Below are positions 1-7,117 of a stretch of DNA of 57,305 nucleotides, piece by piece; position 1 is the stretch's first letter, and each line of letters starts with the position of its first letter. Both the position numbers and the translations under genes were made by a program. Below the pieces are notes generated by a model, which saw only the letters and a list, made by a program, of their open reading frames with translations, did no database searches and was not told the DNA's origin. The stretch lies in assembly GCA_018699395.1 (NCBI GenBank), contig JABIQN010000019.1:1-57305 (forward strand), given 5' to 3'. Origin of the DNA: Gammaproteobacteria bacterium. Lineage in GTDB: Bacteria; Pseudomonadota; Gammaproteobacteria; Steroidobacterales; Woeseiaceae.

Positions 1-330
1 ACGATCTGGCACATCATCCGCTAAGCTCCTAAATACAGCCATTGATGCATGCGTATGGGTATTGATCATACCGGGCATGACAATCCCTCCTTCAGCATCG
101 ATAATGTTTTTAGATGAGTAGACCGCTAATATATCATTTGAGCCGACCTCAATAATTTTCTTATCTTTGATAATAACGACACCCGTTTGAATAACTTCTT
201 TGTCTTCATTCATCGTTAATACGGTGCCATTTTTAATAATTATATCGGCTGGCATGGTATTAACGGAGTTATCCGGTGCACTACATCCCCATATCGAAAG
301 CAGAGATAATATTAAAATTGATTTTTTCAT
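1..330 (-). CDS. Amidohydrolase family lipoprotein, N-terminal part (cut by window edge)
   Basis: This is the first 110 codons of a metal-dependent amidohydrolase of the imidazolonepropionase/cytosine-deaminase-like group. The start is an ATG at 330, preceded by AAGG. The N-terminus has two lysines, a hydrophobic stretch and a cysteine at residue 16 (SIWGC), so it is probably a lipoprotein, although Trp just before Gly-Cys is unusual in a lipobox. The mature part begins with the typical beta-sandwich entry (ADIIIKNGTVLTMNED) and runs to GGIVMPGMINTHTHAS, where the His-x-His pair is the conserved metal ligand at the start of the TIM barrel. The rest of the catalytic domain lies outside the window, so the substrate cannot be told. 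A secreted or lipid-anchored amidohydrolase is less common than the cytoplasmic forms. Confidence 0.82.
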   Translation of the reverse strand, partial: MKKSILILSLLSIWGCSAPDNSVNTMPADIIIKNGTVLTMNEDKEVIQTGVVIIKDKKIIEVGSNDILAVYSSKNIIDAEGGIVMPGMINTHTHASMAVFRSLADDVPDR

Positions 331-427
331 AATTTACCTTTTCACGTTTCCAATATTTAATAACACTATACTAATAAATAGGTGGGTTTTATTATTTATA
401 TTTTAATATTGTGTGGCATTGGACATT

Positions 428-1474
428 TCAAAAGGTTTTTTGGTAACCAAATATCACCTGATAGTCGGTTTTCATTTGCAAGTTATTTTTTTGCTGTTCT
501 ACAGGCATCATGAGTTCTAGCCCAAAACGATCCCTATTTCCAGGAAGCAATTGAGTTAACAGGTTTATACCGAAACCTATGTGCCACTCTCTGCCGCCAT
601 AGTTTTCAGGGTTTGCTGTTTGAACAGGCGCGCTGATGGCAGGATCACGGCCCGAAATCTTGCTTTGATGAATCCATTTTAATCGCGATGATAAAGAAAC
701 CGCTTGGTTGACCTCATACTGCAACCATGAATTCACCTCGGTATGGTCACCAAATGCCCAATGATCTTTAGACACCGCAATTTTTATCCGTGCTTGATTG
801 CCCCACCTCATCTTATTATTCAGTTTCTTGACATGGGTCATGCCTAAAATCAGTCTAGTTGCTCCATCGCCTGATTGCATACCGTAAGGCAGAGTCATGT
901 TCATATTCTTGTCCATCGGCGTTAGCACAACCCCTTTAGTGTCTCGACTTCCGATGGAATGTTGAAGCGCAATTTCTGCGTGCAATCGTGATATTCCTGT
1001 TTCTTTCAGCTTGATCAAGGCACCCATCGAAAAATCAGATATGTCACTAGACGAGGTATTAAACTCTCCTAGAAGATCTCTGTTCATCATTGCTTGATAG
1101 GTGTTGAGATTCATGTCTTTCGAAACAAACATGCCCATCATCATCAGCGTCACGCTGTCAGTAGGTGCATACATACCACCCACCATTGACATTTGCATGG
1201 TCATGTCTGTAGGGATTACAGAAAGATTCGATGGCATATTTCCAAGTGGATTGGGCATTGCTAGCACGTCATTAAAGGAAATATCGTTGCCATTAAAAAT
1301 GGTTCCTCCCATCTTCATATGGCTATGTCTAACTGAAATCATAGACTCACCTTTTTTATGAAAATGGTCTGCTGATACCCCAATGGGCGCATGCCCAATC
1401 GCTCGTGAATCAGATTTGATATCTGCATGAACATTGCACGCAAAAAATAACATCAACGCCACAAAAGGTTTCAT
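428..1474 (-). CDS. Methionine-rich outer-membrane protein, probably copper-linked
   Basis: A protein of 348 residues with a clear signal peptide (MKPFVALMLFFACNVHA). An in-frame TTG at 1486 gives a longer frame, but the ATG at 1474 has GGAGG at 1481-1485 at good spacing and begins exactly at the signal peptide, so I chose it. The mature protein is unusually rich in Met and His, with clusters near the N-terminus (ISVRHSHMKMGG, TDMTMQMSMVGG, LMMMGMF). The remainder shows alternating amphipathic strands and ends in an aromatic Phe, as outer-membrane beta-barrels do. It resembles the loosely defined transporter/phenol-degradation barrel family. The gene diverges from a CsoR-type copper sensor and shares its upstream region, so I infer copper-induced expression and a role in copper binding or efflux across the outer membrane. 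Family assignment is moderate; the copper link is inference. Confidence 0.65.
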   Translation of the reverse strand: MKPFVALMLFFACNVHADIKSDSRAIGHAPIGVSADHFHKKGESMISVRHSHMKMGGTIFNGNDISFNDVLAMPNPLGNMPSNLSVIPTDMTMQMSMVGGMYAPTDSVTLMMMGMFVSKDMNLNTYQAMMNRDLLGEFNTSSSDISDFSMGALIKLKETGISRLHAEIALQHSIGSRDTKGVVLTPMDKNMNMTLPYGMQSGDGATRLILGMTHVKKLNNKMRWGNQARIKIAVSKDHWAFGDHTEVNSWLQYEVNQAVSLSSRLKWIHQSKISGRDPAISAPVQTANPENYGGREWHIGFGINLLTQLLPGNRDRFGLELMMPVEQQKNNLQMKTDYQVIFGYQKTF

Positions 1475-1525
1475 AGGCTCCTCCAAAAAAGACGCAATGA
1501 TTATAGTTATTCAGAGATCAATTTC

Positions 1526-1546
1526 TATACCCGTAGGGGGGTAAAA
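1526..1546. promoter_or_regulatory. Candidate CsoR operator between divergent genes
   Basis: The site contains TACCC (1528-1532), six bases, then GGGTA (1539-1543) within a run of six G. This matches the GC-tract pseudo-palindrome bound by CsoR/FrmR-family repressors. It lies 29 bases before the csoR start and 52 bases before the outer-membrane protein start, so a single bound tetramer could repress both promoters and release them when Cu(I) binds. A TATATT sequence at 1550-1555 could be the -10 box for csoR. Confidence 0.6.
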
Positions 1547-1574
1547 TCACTATATTTTCTGGTAAAATTTAAAG

Positions 1575-1838
1575 ATGAAAAATCTATGTCATAAAAAAAG
1601 AATCGCGGCGTTAAGACGTGTAGAGGGTCAGATTAACGGCGTGATAAGAATGATCGAGTCAGGTCAGTATTGCATCGACATACTCAATCAAACAAAGGCC
1701 GCGAAAAATGCGTTGATTACCGTTGAAGGTAAGATATTGGAAGCCCATCTTTCGAGCTGTATTCATGATTCATTTGGCGATCCAAATATTGCCGACAAGA
1801 AAATCGAAGAGTTAATAAAAGTACTCAAAAGGAATTAA
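1575..1838 (+). CDS. csoR: CsoR-type copper-sensing transcriptional repressor
   Basis: A protein of 87 residues covering the whole DUF156 (CsoR/RcnR/FrmR) helical domain. The copper ligands are Cys33, His58 and Cys62, with the same spacing as Cys36-His61-Cys65 of the Mycobacterium CsoR. Tyr32 sits where CsoR has its second-shell Tyr. RcnR-type nickel sensors use His-Cys-His-His and CstR-type sulfur sensors lack the His, so Cu(I) sensing is the best reading. The N-terminal helix (KKRIAALRRVEGQINGV) carries the basic DNA-contact residues and the family's RVEGQ motif. The start is an ATG. The gene is divergent from the Met-rich outer-membrane protein gene, with an operator-like sequence between them, which suggests autoregulation. 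Confidence 0.88.
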   Translation: MKNLCHKKRIAALRRVEGQINGVIRMIESGQYCIDILNQTKAAKNALITVEGKILEAHLSSCIHDSFGDPNIADKKIEELIKVLKRN

Positions 1839-1858
1839 CCCCCTAATAGGAAGGGGTT
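1837..1858 (+). terminator. Weak terminator-like hairpin after csoR
   Basis: AACCCC (1837-1842) pairs with GGGGTT (1853-1858) around a 10-base loop and is followed by TCTTGGGTTT. The left arm overlaps the csoR stop codon. The stem is short and the T-tract is interrupted, so it is only a candidate. Confidence 0.4.
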
Positions 1859-2001
1859 CTTGGGTTTCCTACACTGGCATTCATCAGAGATAATGGGTAA
1901 GCACTATGAGCTTTTCATCGAATGTATAGAGGCTGTAGTACCTGCTCTTGGATGGAATTAGCGATGAAGAAGAAAGCCAATAGAATTATAGGAGGGAAGT
2001 A

Positions 2002-2520
2002 ATGACTCATTTAAAGGACCGCATGATTCGTGCTGCGAAACTTGATGTTGACCTTTATGAAGAGGTTGAGGCTGATCAAGGGGCACTGCATCAGGCTATG
2101 CTGGTTGTCGTTCTTTCGAGTGTCGCAGCCGGAATTGGAAGTTTTGGGCAAGGCGGCCTTGGAGGGGTGTTGATCGGGACGATCGCAGCCATTGCCGGAT
2201 GGTATATCTGGGCCTACCTAACGTATTTTATTGGCACAAGACTGCTTCCAGAGCCACAAACTAAAGCAGATCATGGTGAGTTACTACGCACGATTGGCTT
2301 CTCAAGTGCCCCAGGGTTAATTCGAGTATTAGGAATCATCCCATGGCTGACAGAAATCGTTTTTCATATCGCTTCGATTTGGATGTTGGTGGCTATGGCG
2401 ATTGCGGTGAGACAAGCGCTTGATTATGAAAGTACATGGCGGGCAGTTGGTGTGTGTGTAATCGGCTGGATCGTTCAGGCCGCCTTCCTTGTGTTCTTGT
2501 TTGCCTTTTTAGGGAAGTAA
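2002..2520 (+). CDS. YIP1-family membrane protein
   Basis: A protein of 172 residues with four to five hydrophobic segments (about 29-47, 51-77, 103-125, 127-138, 150-171) and a short charged N-terminus rich in acidic residues (DVDLYEEVEADQGALHQA). The pattern, including the RTIGFSSAPGL stretch before the third segment, matches bacterial YIP1-domain proteins, whose function is unknown. The ATG at 2002 is preceded by AGGAGG at a good distance. It stands alone between csoR and a strong hairpin. Nothing in the sequence points to a substrate. Confidence 0.7.
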   Translation: MTHLKDRMIRAAKLDVDLYEEVEADQGALHQAMLVVVLSSVAAGIGSFGQGGLGGVLIGTIAAIAGWYIWAYLTYFIGTRLLPEPQTKADHGELLRTIGFSSAPGLIRVLGIIPWLTEIVFHIASIWMLVAMAIAVRQALDYESTWRAVGVCVIGWIVQAAFLVFLFAFLGK

Positions 2521-2534
2521 CAATGTAATCCAGT

Positions 2535-2580
2535 ACCTCATCCATCAAACGGTCCCTAGGGCCCATTTGATGGATGAGGT
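2535..2580. terminator. Long near-perfect hairpin between convergent genes
   Basis: ACCTCATCCATCAAA (2535-2549) is perfectly complementary to TTTGATGGATGAGGT (2566-2580), giving 15 pairs. The inner sequence (2551-2564) also folds back through GGTCCC and GGGCCC with one mismatch. It lies between the YIP1-like gene and the convergent small membrane protein gene. Neither side has a good T-tract, so it may be a bidirectional or Rho-assisted terminator or an mRNA-end stabiliser. Confidence 0.6.
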
Positions 2581-2642
2581 GTTAATAATAGTAATAAAGC
2601 CTGGAAATTGTTGCACTGACAGTAGATGGTTTTGGGTAAAAA

Positions 2643-2843
2643 CTAGAACCACTTGTAGGGCTTATCGCCTGCAACCTTGAAATAAATCACCATGTTGACT
2701 ATATGCGTGATCAGCAGAGTGAGGCCTATTCCGCTAGCCCATAAAATATCTTGATAGTTTTTGTGAGCCCCTACAAAGTAGAGTCCAGATCCAAGAATTG
2801 TGGTCCACAGGACCATTAAAATAAGTGCTTTAAATGTATTCAT
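2643..2843 (-). CDS. Small two-helix membrane protein in hydroxylase operon
   Basis: A protein of 66 residues with two transmembrane segments (about 5-25 and 35-56), a short polar loop (GAHKNYQDIL) and a basic aromatic C-terminus (GDKPYKWF). I do not recognise the family. The ATG at 2843 is preceded by AAAGGA. It is the last gene of a three-gene set, 21 bases after the ferredoxin gene, and no other ORF fits in this interval. Its position suggests a membrane partner or assembly factor for the AlkB/XylM-like hydroxylase, but this is only inferred from context. Confidence 0.6.
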   Translation of the reverse strand: MNTFKALILMVLWTTILGSGLYFVGAHKNYQDILWASGIGLTLLITHIVNMVIYFKVAGDKPYKWF

Positions 2844-2864
2844 CTTTCTATTTCCTTTAAAAAT

Positions 2865-3173
2865 CTATTTGTCTAGATCGAGGCTAACCAAGAGGTCAGA
2901 CTTAAGCATTGTCTGACAAGCGAGTATGTATCCCTGTTGGATTTCGGGTCCATCTAAGACATAACTAAAATCGAGTTGTGGTTTAATCTTACCTTCCAAG
3001 AGTTGGCACTTGCATGTTCCGCAACTGCCAACTTTGCACTTGAAAGGCCATTGAACACCTGCTGATAAGGCCGAGCTCAATAGCGACTCTCCACGCTGCA
3101 CAGAAAATTCCGTATCGCTGCCAGCCAGTTTTACTTGGTAACTCGTTGGAGAAGGTTTAAATATTTTAAACAT
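2865..3173 (-). CDS. Plant-type [2Fe-2S] ferredoxin
   Basis: A protein of 102 residues with the plant-type ferredoxin fold. The cluster ligands are in the CKVGSCGTC segment (Cys-x4-Cys-x2-Cys, about residues 45-53), with a fourth Cys in YILACQT near residue 87. The length is that of a stand-alone ferredoxin; the FAD/NAD reductase domains that follow this module in XylA-type reductases are absent. It lies 49 bases downstream of the membrane hydroxylase gene on the same strand, so it most likely passes electrons to that enzyme. A partner reductase is not in the window. Confidence 0.87.
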   Translation of the reverse strand: MFKIFKPSPTSYQVKLAGSDTEFSVQRGESLLSSALSAGVQWPFKCKVGSCGTCKCQLLEGKIKPQLDFSYVLDGPEIQQGYILACQTMLKSDLLVSLDLDK

Positions 3174-3222
3174 CTTTTATTTCTCTATTGGCCCTACCCG
3201 TTAATTGGTGATCCATTGACCA

Positions 3223-4341
3223 TTACGAGAATTTAGCTGCTACTGCTAGCTCATCTTCCGTGGCATAGTTCTTATCCCAATTAACCAGATGTTTTTCCAC
3301 GTAGCGTCGGAACAGTGCTGGAATCAAAGTAATAACAAACAAGGAAAAATAGCCTATGCCATAATTTGGCCCTTCCACATCATCGAGCTCCCAAAAATAG
3401 GTTTCACCCCTGACATGATGATCACACTGCCTGCCGATTTCGATAAAAAACCAACTGGTGAAGACTGAATCATTGTCCCAAGAATGACGATGCTCTACAG
3501 CGCCTTGAGTGCGGATAAGTCCGTAGTGACCCATGAAGTTGAGTGCCTCGAGAAGGAAGTTTGCGATAACCCACACAACGAACAAAGCCGCAACACCAAT
3601 CAAACCTCCGGCCCATACGAACAGAACCAGTGAAGGTAAACTGTAGAGATAGCCGAGAATCCAGCGGTTATCTACATTTAGGGTAGATTTGCCCTGTTTG
3701 TTCAAGCGGCCCTCTTCTAAGTTATAGGAAAATAGGGATTGCCCCATATGCGACAACCAAGCATGCGCATAGATATTACGTCCCCGCGGTGCTGTAGCAG
3801 GATCGTCTTCATGACCCAAGTCCAAGTGATGATTGTAAACGTGGGCGTAAGTGAAGTGAGATGCACCACTGAGGGCCATAATTAGGCGCGAAACCAAGAA
3901 GCCTTCTTTTTTATTATGGGATAACTCATGGCCATAAATAATTCCTAAGCCTGCCCATAAACCACTAGACAAGACGGCGCCAATTAAATTGATGCCACTG
4001 ATGCCAGACTGGTAAGCAATGCCATAGAACAAGTCTACTTGGAGCGGTGTAGCTGCAGTGAATTGAAAAATGCGATAGGCCAAAGCAATTTGCAGTGCGA
4101 TAAACACTGGCAACATGAAATACATTACCCCGTACTGGAAAGCTTTGGTGCCATAGGACTCGCCCTGGTCATCAAAGTCTGCGGGTAAATGAATATCTTT
4201 GGTCAGGGTGTCGATAACCGTATTGAGACCAAAAAGTGCCACACCAACCCAAGCATAGGCACCACCGATTAGGATGCCGAGGATTGCGATAATAGACATA
4301 GTGGGCACGATGAGATATCGCGCGTTGACGTAAAATTTCAT
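3223..4341 (-). CDS. AlkB/XylM-family membrane di-iron hydroxylase
   Basis: A protein of 372 residues with about six transmembrane helices and the histidine boxes of the alkane hydroxylase/xylene monooxygenase/fatty-acid desaturase superfamily: HELSH at 138-142, HVYNHH at 167-172 followed by LGHEDD, NFMGHYG at 268-274, EHRHSW at 283-288 and QCDHH at 305-309. These His residues would hold two irons at the cytoplasmic face and activate O2 to hydroxylate a hydrophobic substrate. The EHRHSW and CDHH forms are closer to XylM than to classical AlkB, so an aromatic or terpenoid methyl group is as likely a substrate as an n-alkane. The ATG at 4341 has TAGGAG upstream. It leads an operon with a ferredoxin and a small membrane protein; no rubredoxin is present. 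Confidence 0.85.
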   Translation of the reverse strand: MKFYVNARYLIVPTMSIIAILGILIGGAYAWVGVALFGLNTVIDTLTKDIHLPADFDDQGESYGTKAFQYGVMYFMLPVFIALQIALAYRIFQFTAATPLQVDLFYGIAYQSGISGINLIGAVLSSGLWAGLGIIYGHELSHNKKEGFLVSRLIMALSGASHFTYAHVYNHHLDLGHEDDPATAPRGRNIYAHAWLSHMGQSLFSYNLEEGRLNKQGKSTLNVDNRWILGYLYSLPSLVLFVWAGGLIGVAALFVVWVIANFLLEALNFMGHYGLIRTQGAVEHRHSWDNDSVFTSWFFIEIGRQCDHHVRGETYFWELDDVEGPNYGIGYFSLFVITLIPALFRRYVEKHLVNWDKNYATEDELAVAAKFS

Positions 4342-4726
4342 TTTTTTCTCCTAAGATCTGTTAATAAATTAGATCCGGGAGAATGCAGCTTCCGTTTTAG
4401 CTCTTTATTTTAAATCGCGGCAATAGGATCAAATGACGATTTCAATGTGACATGGAGTGTAAAGGAGCTAAATAAATAAAAAATGGTTTTTATATACTCA
4501 AAAGAAATAACTTAATAACCTGAAGATCTTTAGAGGCGGATATTACAAATCTGCATCATGTTCCAACAAGGTTGCACGGCCATCAAATTCGAATTTCGCC
4601 TGCCCTTTACACTGGGTATGATTGAATTTAAAAAAACTGACCTAAAATATTGCCCAATAAAATTTAACTCTCTGCTGCTTTATTATTTTATTTTCACTGC
4701 AGGTAGTATTGAGTAGTAATAATAAT
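4342..4726. other. AT-rich intergenic region between two minus-strand operons
   Basis: I see no convincing gene in these 385 bases. They should hold the hydroxylase promoter and the end of the upstream transcript. On the minus strand an open stretch (about 4548-4640) encodes a peptide ending in FDGRATLLEHDADL with no start codon, which may be the tail of a decayed gene. No clear terminator or operator was found. Confidence 0.5.
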
Positions 4727-5881
4727 TTAGCGTCGTCTGATCATATCTGGGTTTAACTCTTTCAAACTTTTGATTCCCATCAATTTCATATCACGCTCCA
4801 CTTCAGTTCGAATATTCCCCAGCGCATTTTCCACGCCCAACCTGCCGGCTGCTCCTAGTGCGTAGAGATACATGCGGCCTCCTGAGCAAGCTGTGGCACC
4901 AAGTGCCATCGCTTTTAGGATATGCGTTCCCCTGCGAATTCCACCATCTAGAATGATTTCTATTTCGCCACCCACCACTTGGACTATTTCCTCGAGTTGG
5001 TCAAAAGGGCTCCTGCTACCGTCAAGTTGTCGGCCACCATGATTCGAAATCATGATGGCATCCGCACCAATTTCTACTGCGCGTCGCGCATCCTGTGGAC
5101 TCATGATCCCTTTTAAACAAAATTTACCACCCCAAGTTTGCTGAAGAGCAGCCACATCATCCCAACTCATGCTCTGATCCAGCATAGACGAGAAATAATC
5201 ACCCACAGAAATAGCAACGTTGGACCCTTCCTTTACATGTCCTTTGAGTTGCGCGAGTTCAAATTTTTCTCGAAAAAGGTAATTCAATCCCCACATAGGT
5301 TTGCACGCGAACTGCAGGAGGCTTTTAGGCGTTAATTTCGGCGGAGTCGTAAACCCTGTCCTAAGGTCTCTCTCACGATTTCCTCCTGTGATGGTATCCA
5401 CCGTCAATGTCAAAATATCAAAGTTCGCTGCTTTTGCAGCCTCCACCATTGACGCGTTAAGCCCACGGTCTTTATGAAAATAAAACTGGAACATTTTGGG
5501 CGTGTTAATCATCTCATCAATGTCTTTTAAACTGACCGTTGTAAGTGACGATACGCCGAATAATGTATTGTATTTTTCTGCTGCTAACGCGACCCCCCTC
5601 TCACCCTCATAATGAAAAAGTCGCTGCAATGCAGTAGGTGAACAAAAGATTGGTAGACCTAGCTTAAAGCCCATAACCTCAACCGACATATCGATACTCT
5701 CGACACCCGCGAGCACATTCGGCACTAAATCATAATTATCAAACGCTGAGGTATTTCGGCGATATGTTATTTCATCTTCAGCCGCCCCATCGATGTAATG
5801 GAAAATTGGACCGGGTAATTTACGTCGCGCTAGATCTCTTAAGTCTGCAACGTTGTGACAATTTTTTAACGATCTCGGCAC
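4727..5881 (-). CDS. FMN-dependent 2-hydroxyacid dehydrogenase (LldD/glycolate oxidase family)
   Basis: A protein of 384 residues that spans the full FMN alpha-hydroxyacid dehydrogenase barrel. The signature ISNHGGRQLDGS is at 278-289, giving catalytic base His281 and substrate-binding Arg284. The C-terminal LDGGIRRGTHILKAMALGA is the FMN-phosphate site. The family oxidises L-lactate, glycolate, mandelate or longer 2-hydroxy acids to 2-oxo acids; the sequence alone does not decide which. The start is GTG at 5881 with AGAGG upstream. It lies 43 bases downstream of a GlcG/HbpS-like gene on the same strand. Membrane-bound LldD enzymes have an insertion in the barrel, and the segment around 175-215 could serve as one. 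Confidence 0.88.
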   Translation of the reverse strand: MPRSLKNCHNVADLRDLARRKLPGPIFHYIDGAAEDEITYRRNTSAFDNYDLVPNVLAGVESIDMSVEVMGFKLGLPIFCSPTALQRLFHYEGERGVALAAEKYNTLFGVSSLTTVSLKDIDEMINTPKMFQFYFHKDRGLNASMVEAAKAANFDILTLTVDTITGGNRERDLRTGFTTPPKLTPKSLLQFACKPMWGLNYLFREKFELAQLKGHVKEGSNVAISVGDYFSSMLDQSMSWDDVAALQQTWGGKFCLKGIMSPQDARRAVEIGADAIMISNHGGRQLDGSRSPFDQLEEIVQVVGGEIEIILDGGIRRGTHILKAMALGATACSGGRMYLYALGAAGRLGVENALGNIRTEVERDMKLMGIKSLKELNPDMIRRR

Positions 5882-5924
5882 AAGATTTATCCTCTATTAC
5901 TATAAATAATTAGCAAGCCATAGC

Positions 5925-6365
5925 TTAACTAGAGCGATCGATGTTTCGCTGCGCAATAAAATAATCTATGCCGGCCTGTGCGCAATCCATATCCTCTTTA
6001 GGAGTGCCGGAGCTAAGACCAATACCGCCAACAACATCACCATCAACAGATACTGGCAGTCCACCACCAACCACGCTGAGACGACCATTCAATGCTGTGT
6101 GAATACCGAAAGCTAGATTACCCGGAACACAAACCATATTGTACTCATGAGTGGCTTTACGTGCAGCGGCGGCAGTAAAGGCTTTGTCCTGAGACACTGT
6201 AATGCTGGTGATTTTGCCACCGTTCATTCGTTCAAAAGCAATGAGATTTCCTGATTCGTCGACTACGGAGATGCACATAGACACTCCAATTTCACTAGCT
6301 CGATCCCGAGCCCCTTTAATTAGCAATTCTGCATCTGATATGCATAAACGATTTAACGATAACAT
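5925..6365 (-). CDS. GlcG/HbpS-like (DUF336) protein
   Basis: A protein of 146 residues with the heme-degrading/GlcG fold: ISVVDESGNLIAFERM, then SQDKAFTAAAARKAT, then GRLSVVGGGLPVSVDGDVVGGIGLSSGTPKEDMDCAQAG. Members bind heme or cobalamin or accompany glycolate oxidase loci (glcG), and most have no known activity. It is the first gene of a pair with the FMN 2-hydroxyacid dehydrogenase, which recalls glc operons and is the best clue to its role. The ATG at 6365 follows AAGGAAGAAGGA. The 293 bases upstream, shared with the divergent molybdenum hydroxylase genes, are AT-rich and must hold both promoters; I could not fix a -35/-10 pair. Confidence 0.82.
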   Translation of the reverse strand: MLSLNRLCISDAELLIKGARDRASEIGVSMCISVVDESGNLIAFERMNGGKITSITVSQDKAFTAAAARKATHEYNMVCVPGNLAFGIHTALNGRLSVVGGGLPVSVDGDVVGGIGLSSGTPKEDMDCAQAGIDYFIAQRNIDRSS

Positions 6366-6658
6366 TCCTTCTTCCTTATTTATTTTTGTGCAATTTCAAT
6401 CAGCGCCTTACTGCTATCCATAAGATCTCAATAATGCTCGTGTGCGTTTATTGTCTCTGATTTTATTACCAGCATTTTTTATTAATGGTAACAAATAAAA
6501 AAAACCTTACATCCAAATAAATTAAGTCATGGTCGAGTAATAAGCGAATTAGCTATGTTCTTTCTGAGTTTTGAACGTATTGGAAAAGCTTGTCCCACTG
6601 GAGGGCTGGTTGCGCTATTATCTTGATTCTACCAATTAATTAATCACAGGTTATTGCG

Positions 6659-7117
6659 ATGGCTATTGATTTCGAACTTAACGGCGAAAAATTGAGCTTG
6701 GATATTGATCCTGCTATGCCGTTGCTGTGGGCAATTCGTGAAATCGCCGGGTTGACAGGTACAAAATACGGCTGCGGAAAAGCACTTTGCGGGGCTTGCA
6801 CCGTCCACATTAATGGGCAACCGATGCGCTCTTGCATACTGCCGACCTCGGCGGCTGAGGGCGTCAAAGTCACGACGATTGAGGGCCTGACCAAGGACGG
6901 CAACCACCCGGTTCAGGTTGCGTGGCGAGAACTGAACGTTGCCCAGTGTGGTTACTGTCAGTCTGGCCAGATAATGAGTGCGGTAGATCTTCTGAATCGT
7001 ATCCCCAATCCCACCGACGCCGATATCGATGAGGCTATGAGTGGCAATATCTGTCGATGTGGCACCTACACGAGAATTCGCAAAGCGATACACCGTGCTG
7101 CAGGAGATCAGTCGTGA
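6659..7117 (+). CDS. iorA: Isoquinoline 1-oxidoreductase-type small subunit, two [2Fe-2S] clusters
   Basis: A protein of 152 residues of the xanthine-dehydrogenase small-subunit family. An N-terminal plant-type [2Fe-2S] domain has CGKALCGAC followed by a Cys in MRSC. The C-terminal helical domain carries the second cluster in CGYCQSGQ and CRCGT. It passes electrons from the molybdenum site of the large subunit to an outside acceptor, usually a membrane cytochrome. It has no signal peptide of its own. Its stop codon overlaps the GTG start of the large-subunit gene by four bases, so the two are translationally coupled. The symbol denotes the family; isoquinoline as substrate is not shown. Confidence 0.9.
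   Translation: MAIDFELNGEKLSLDIDPAMPLLWAIREIAGLTGTKYGCGKALCGACTVHINGQPMRSCILPTSAAEGVKVTTIEGLTKDGNHPVQVAWRELNVAQCGYCQSGQIMSAVDLLNRIPNPTDADIDEAMSGNICRCGTYTRIRKAIHRAAGDQS

Noticed and set aside
1839-1961. An open plus-strand stretch ending in HYELFIECIEAVVPALGWN, like the tail of a luciferase-type oxidoreductase.
   Set aside because: Only a short fragment with no ribosome site; the similarity is from memory and weak, so I do not call a pseudogene.
4548-4640. A minus-strand open stretch ending FDGRATLLEHDADL upstream of the hydroxylase gene.
   Set aside because: No start codon and no recognisable family; at most a decayed gene end.
6500-6658. Possible sigma-70 promoter elements before iorA, such as TATTAT near 6615.
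   Set aside because: The nearest -35-like hexamer is at 19-base spacing and poor, so I did not list it.
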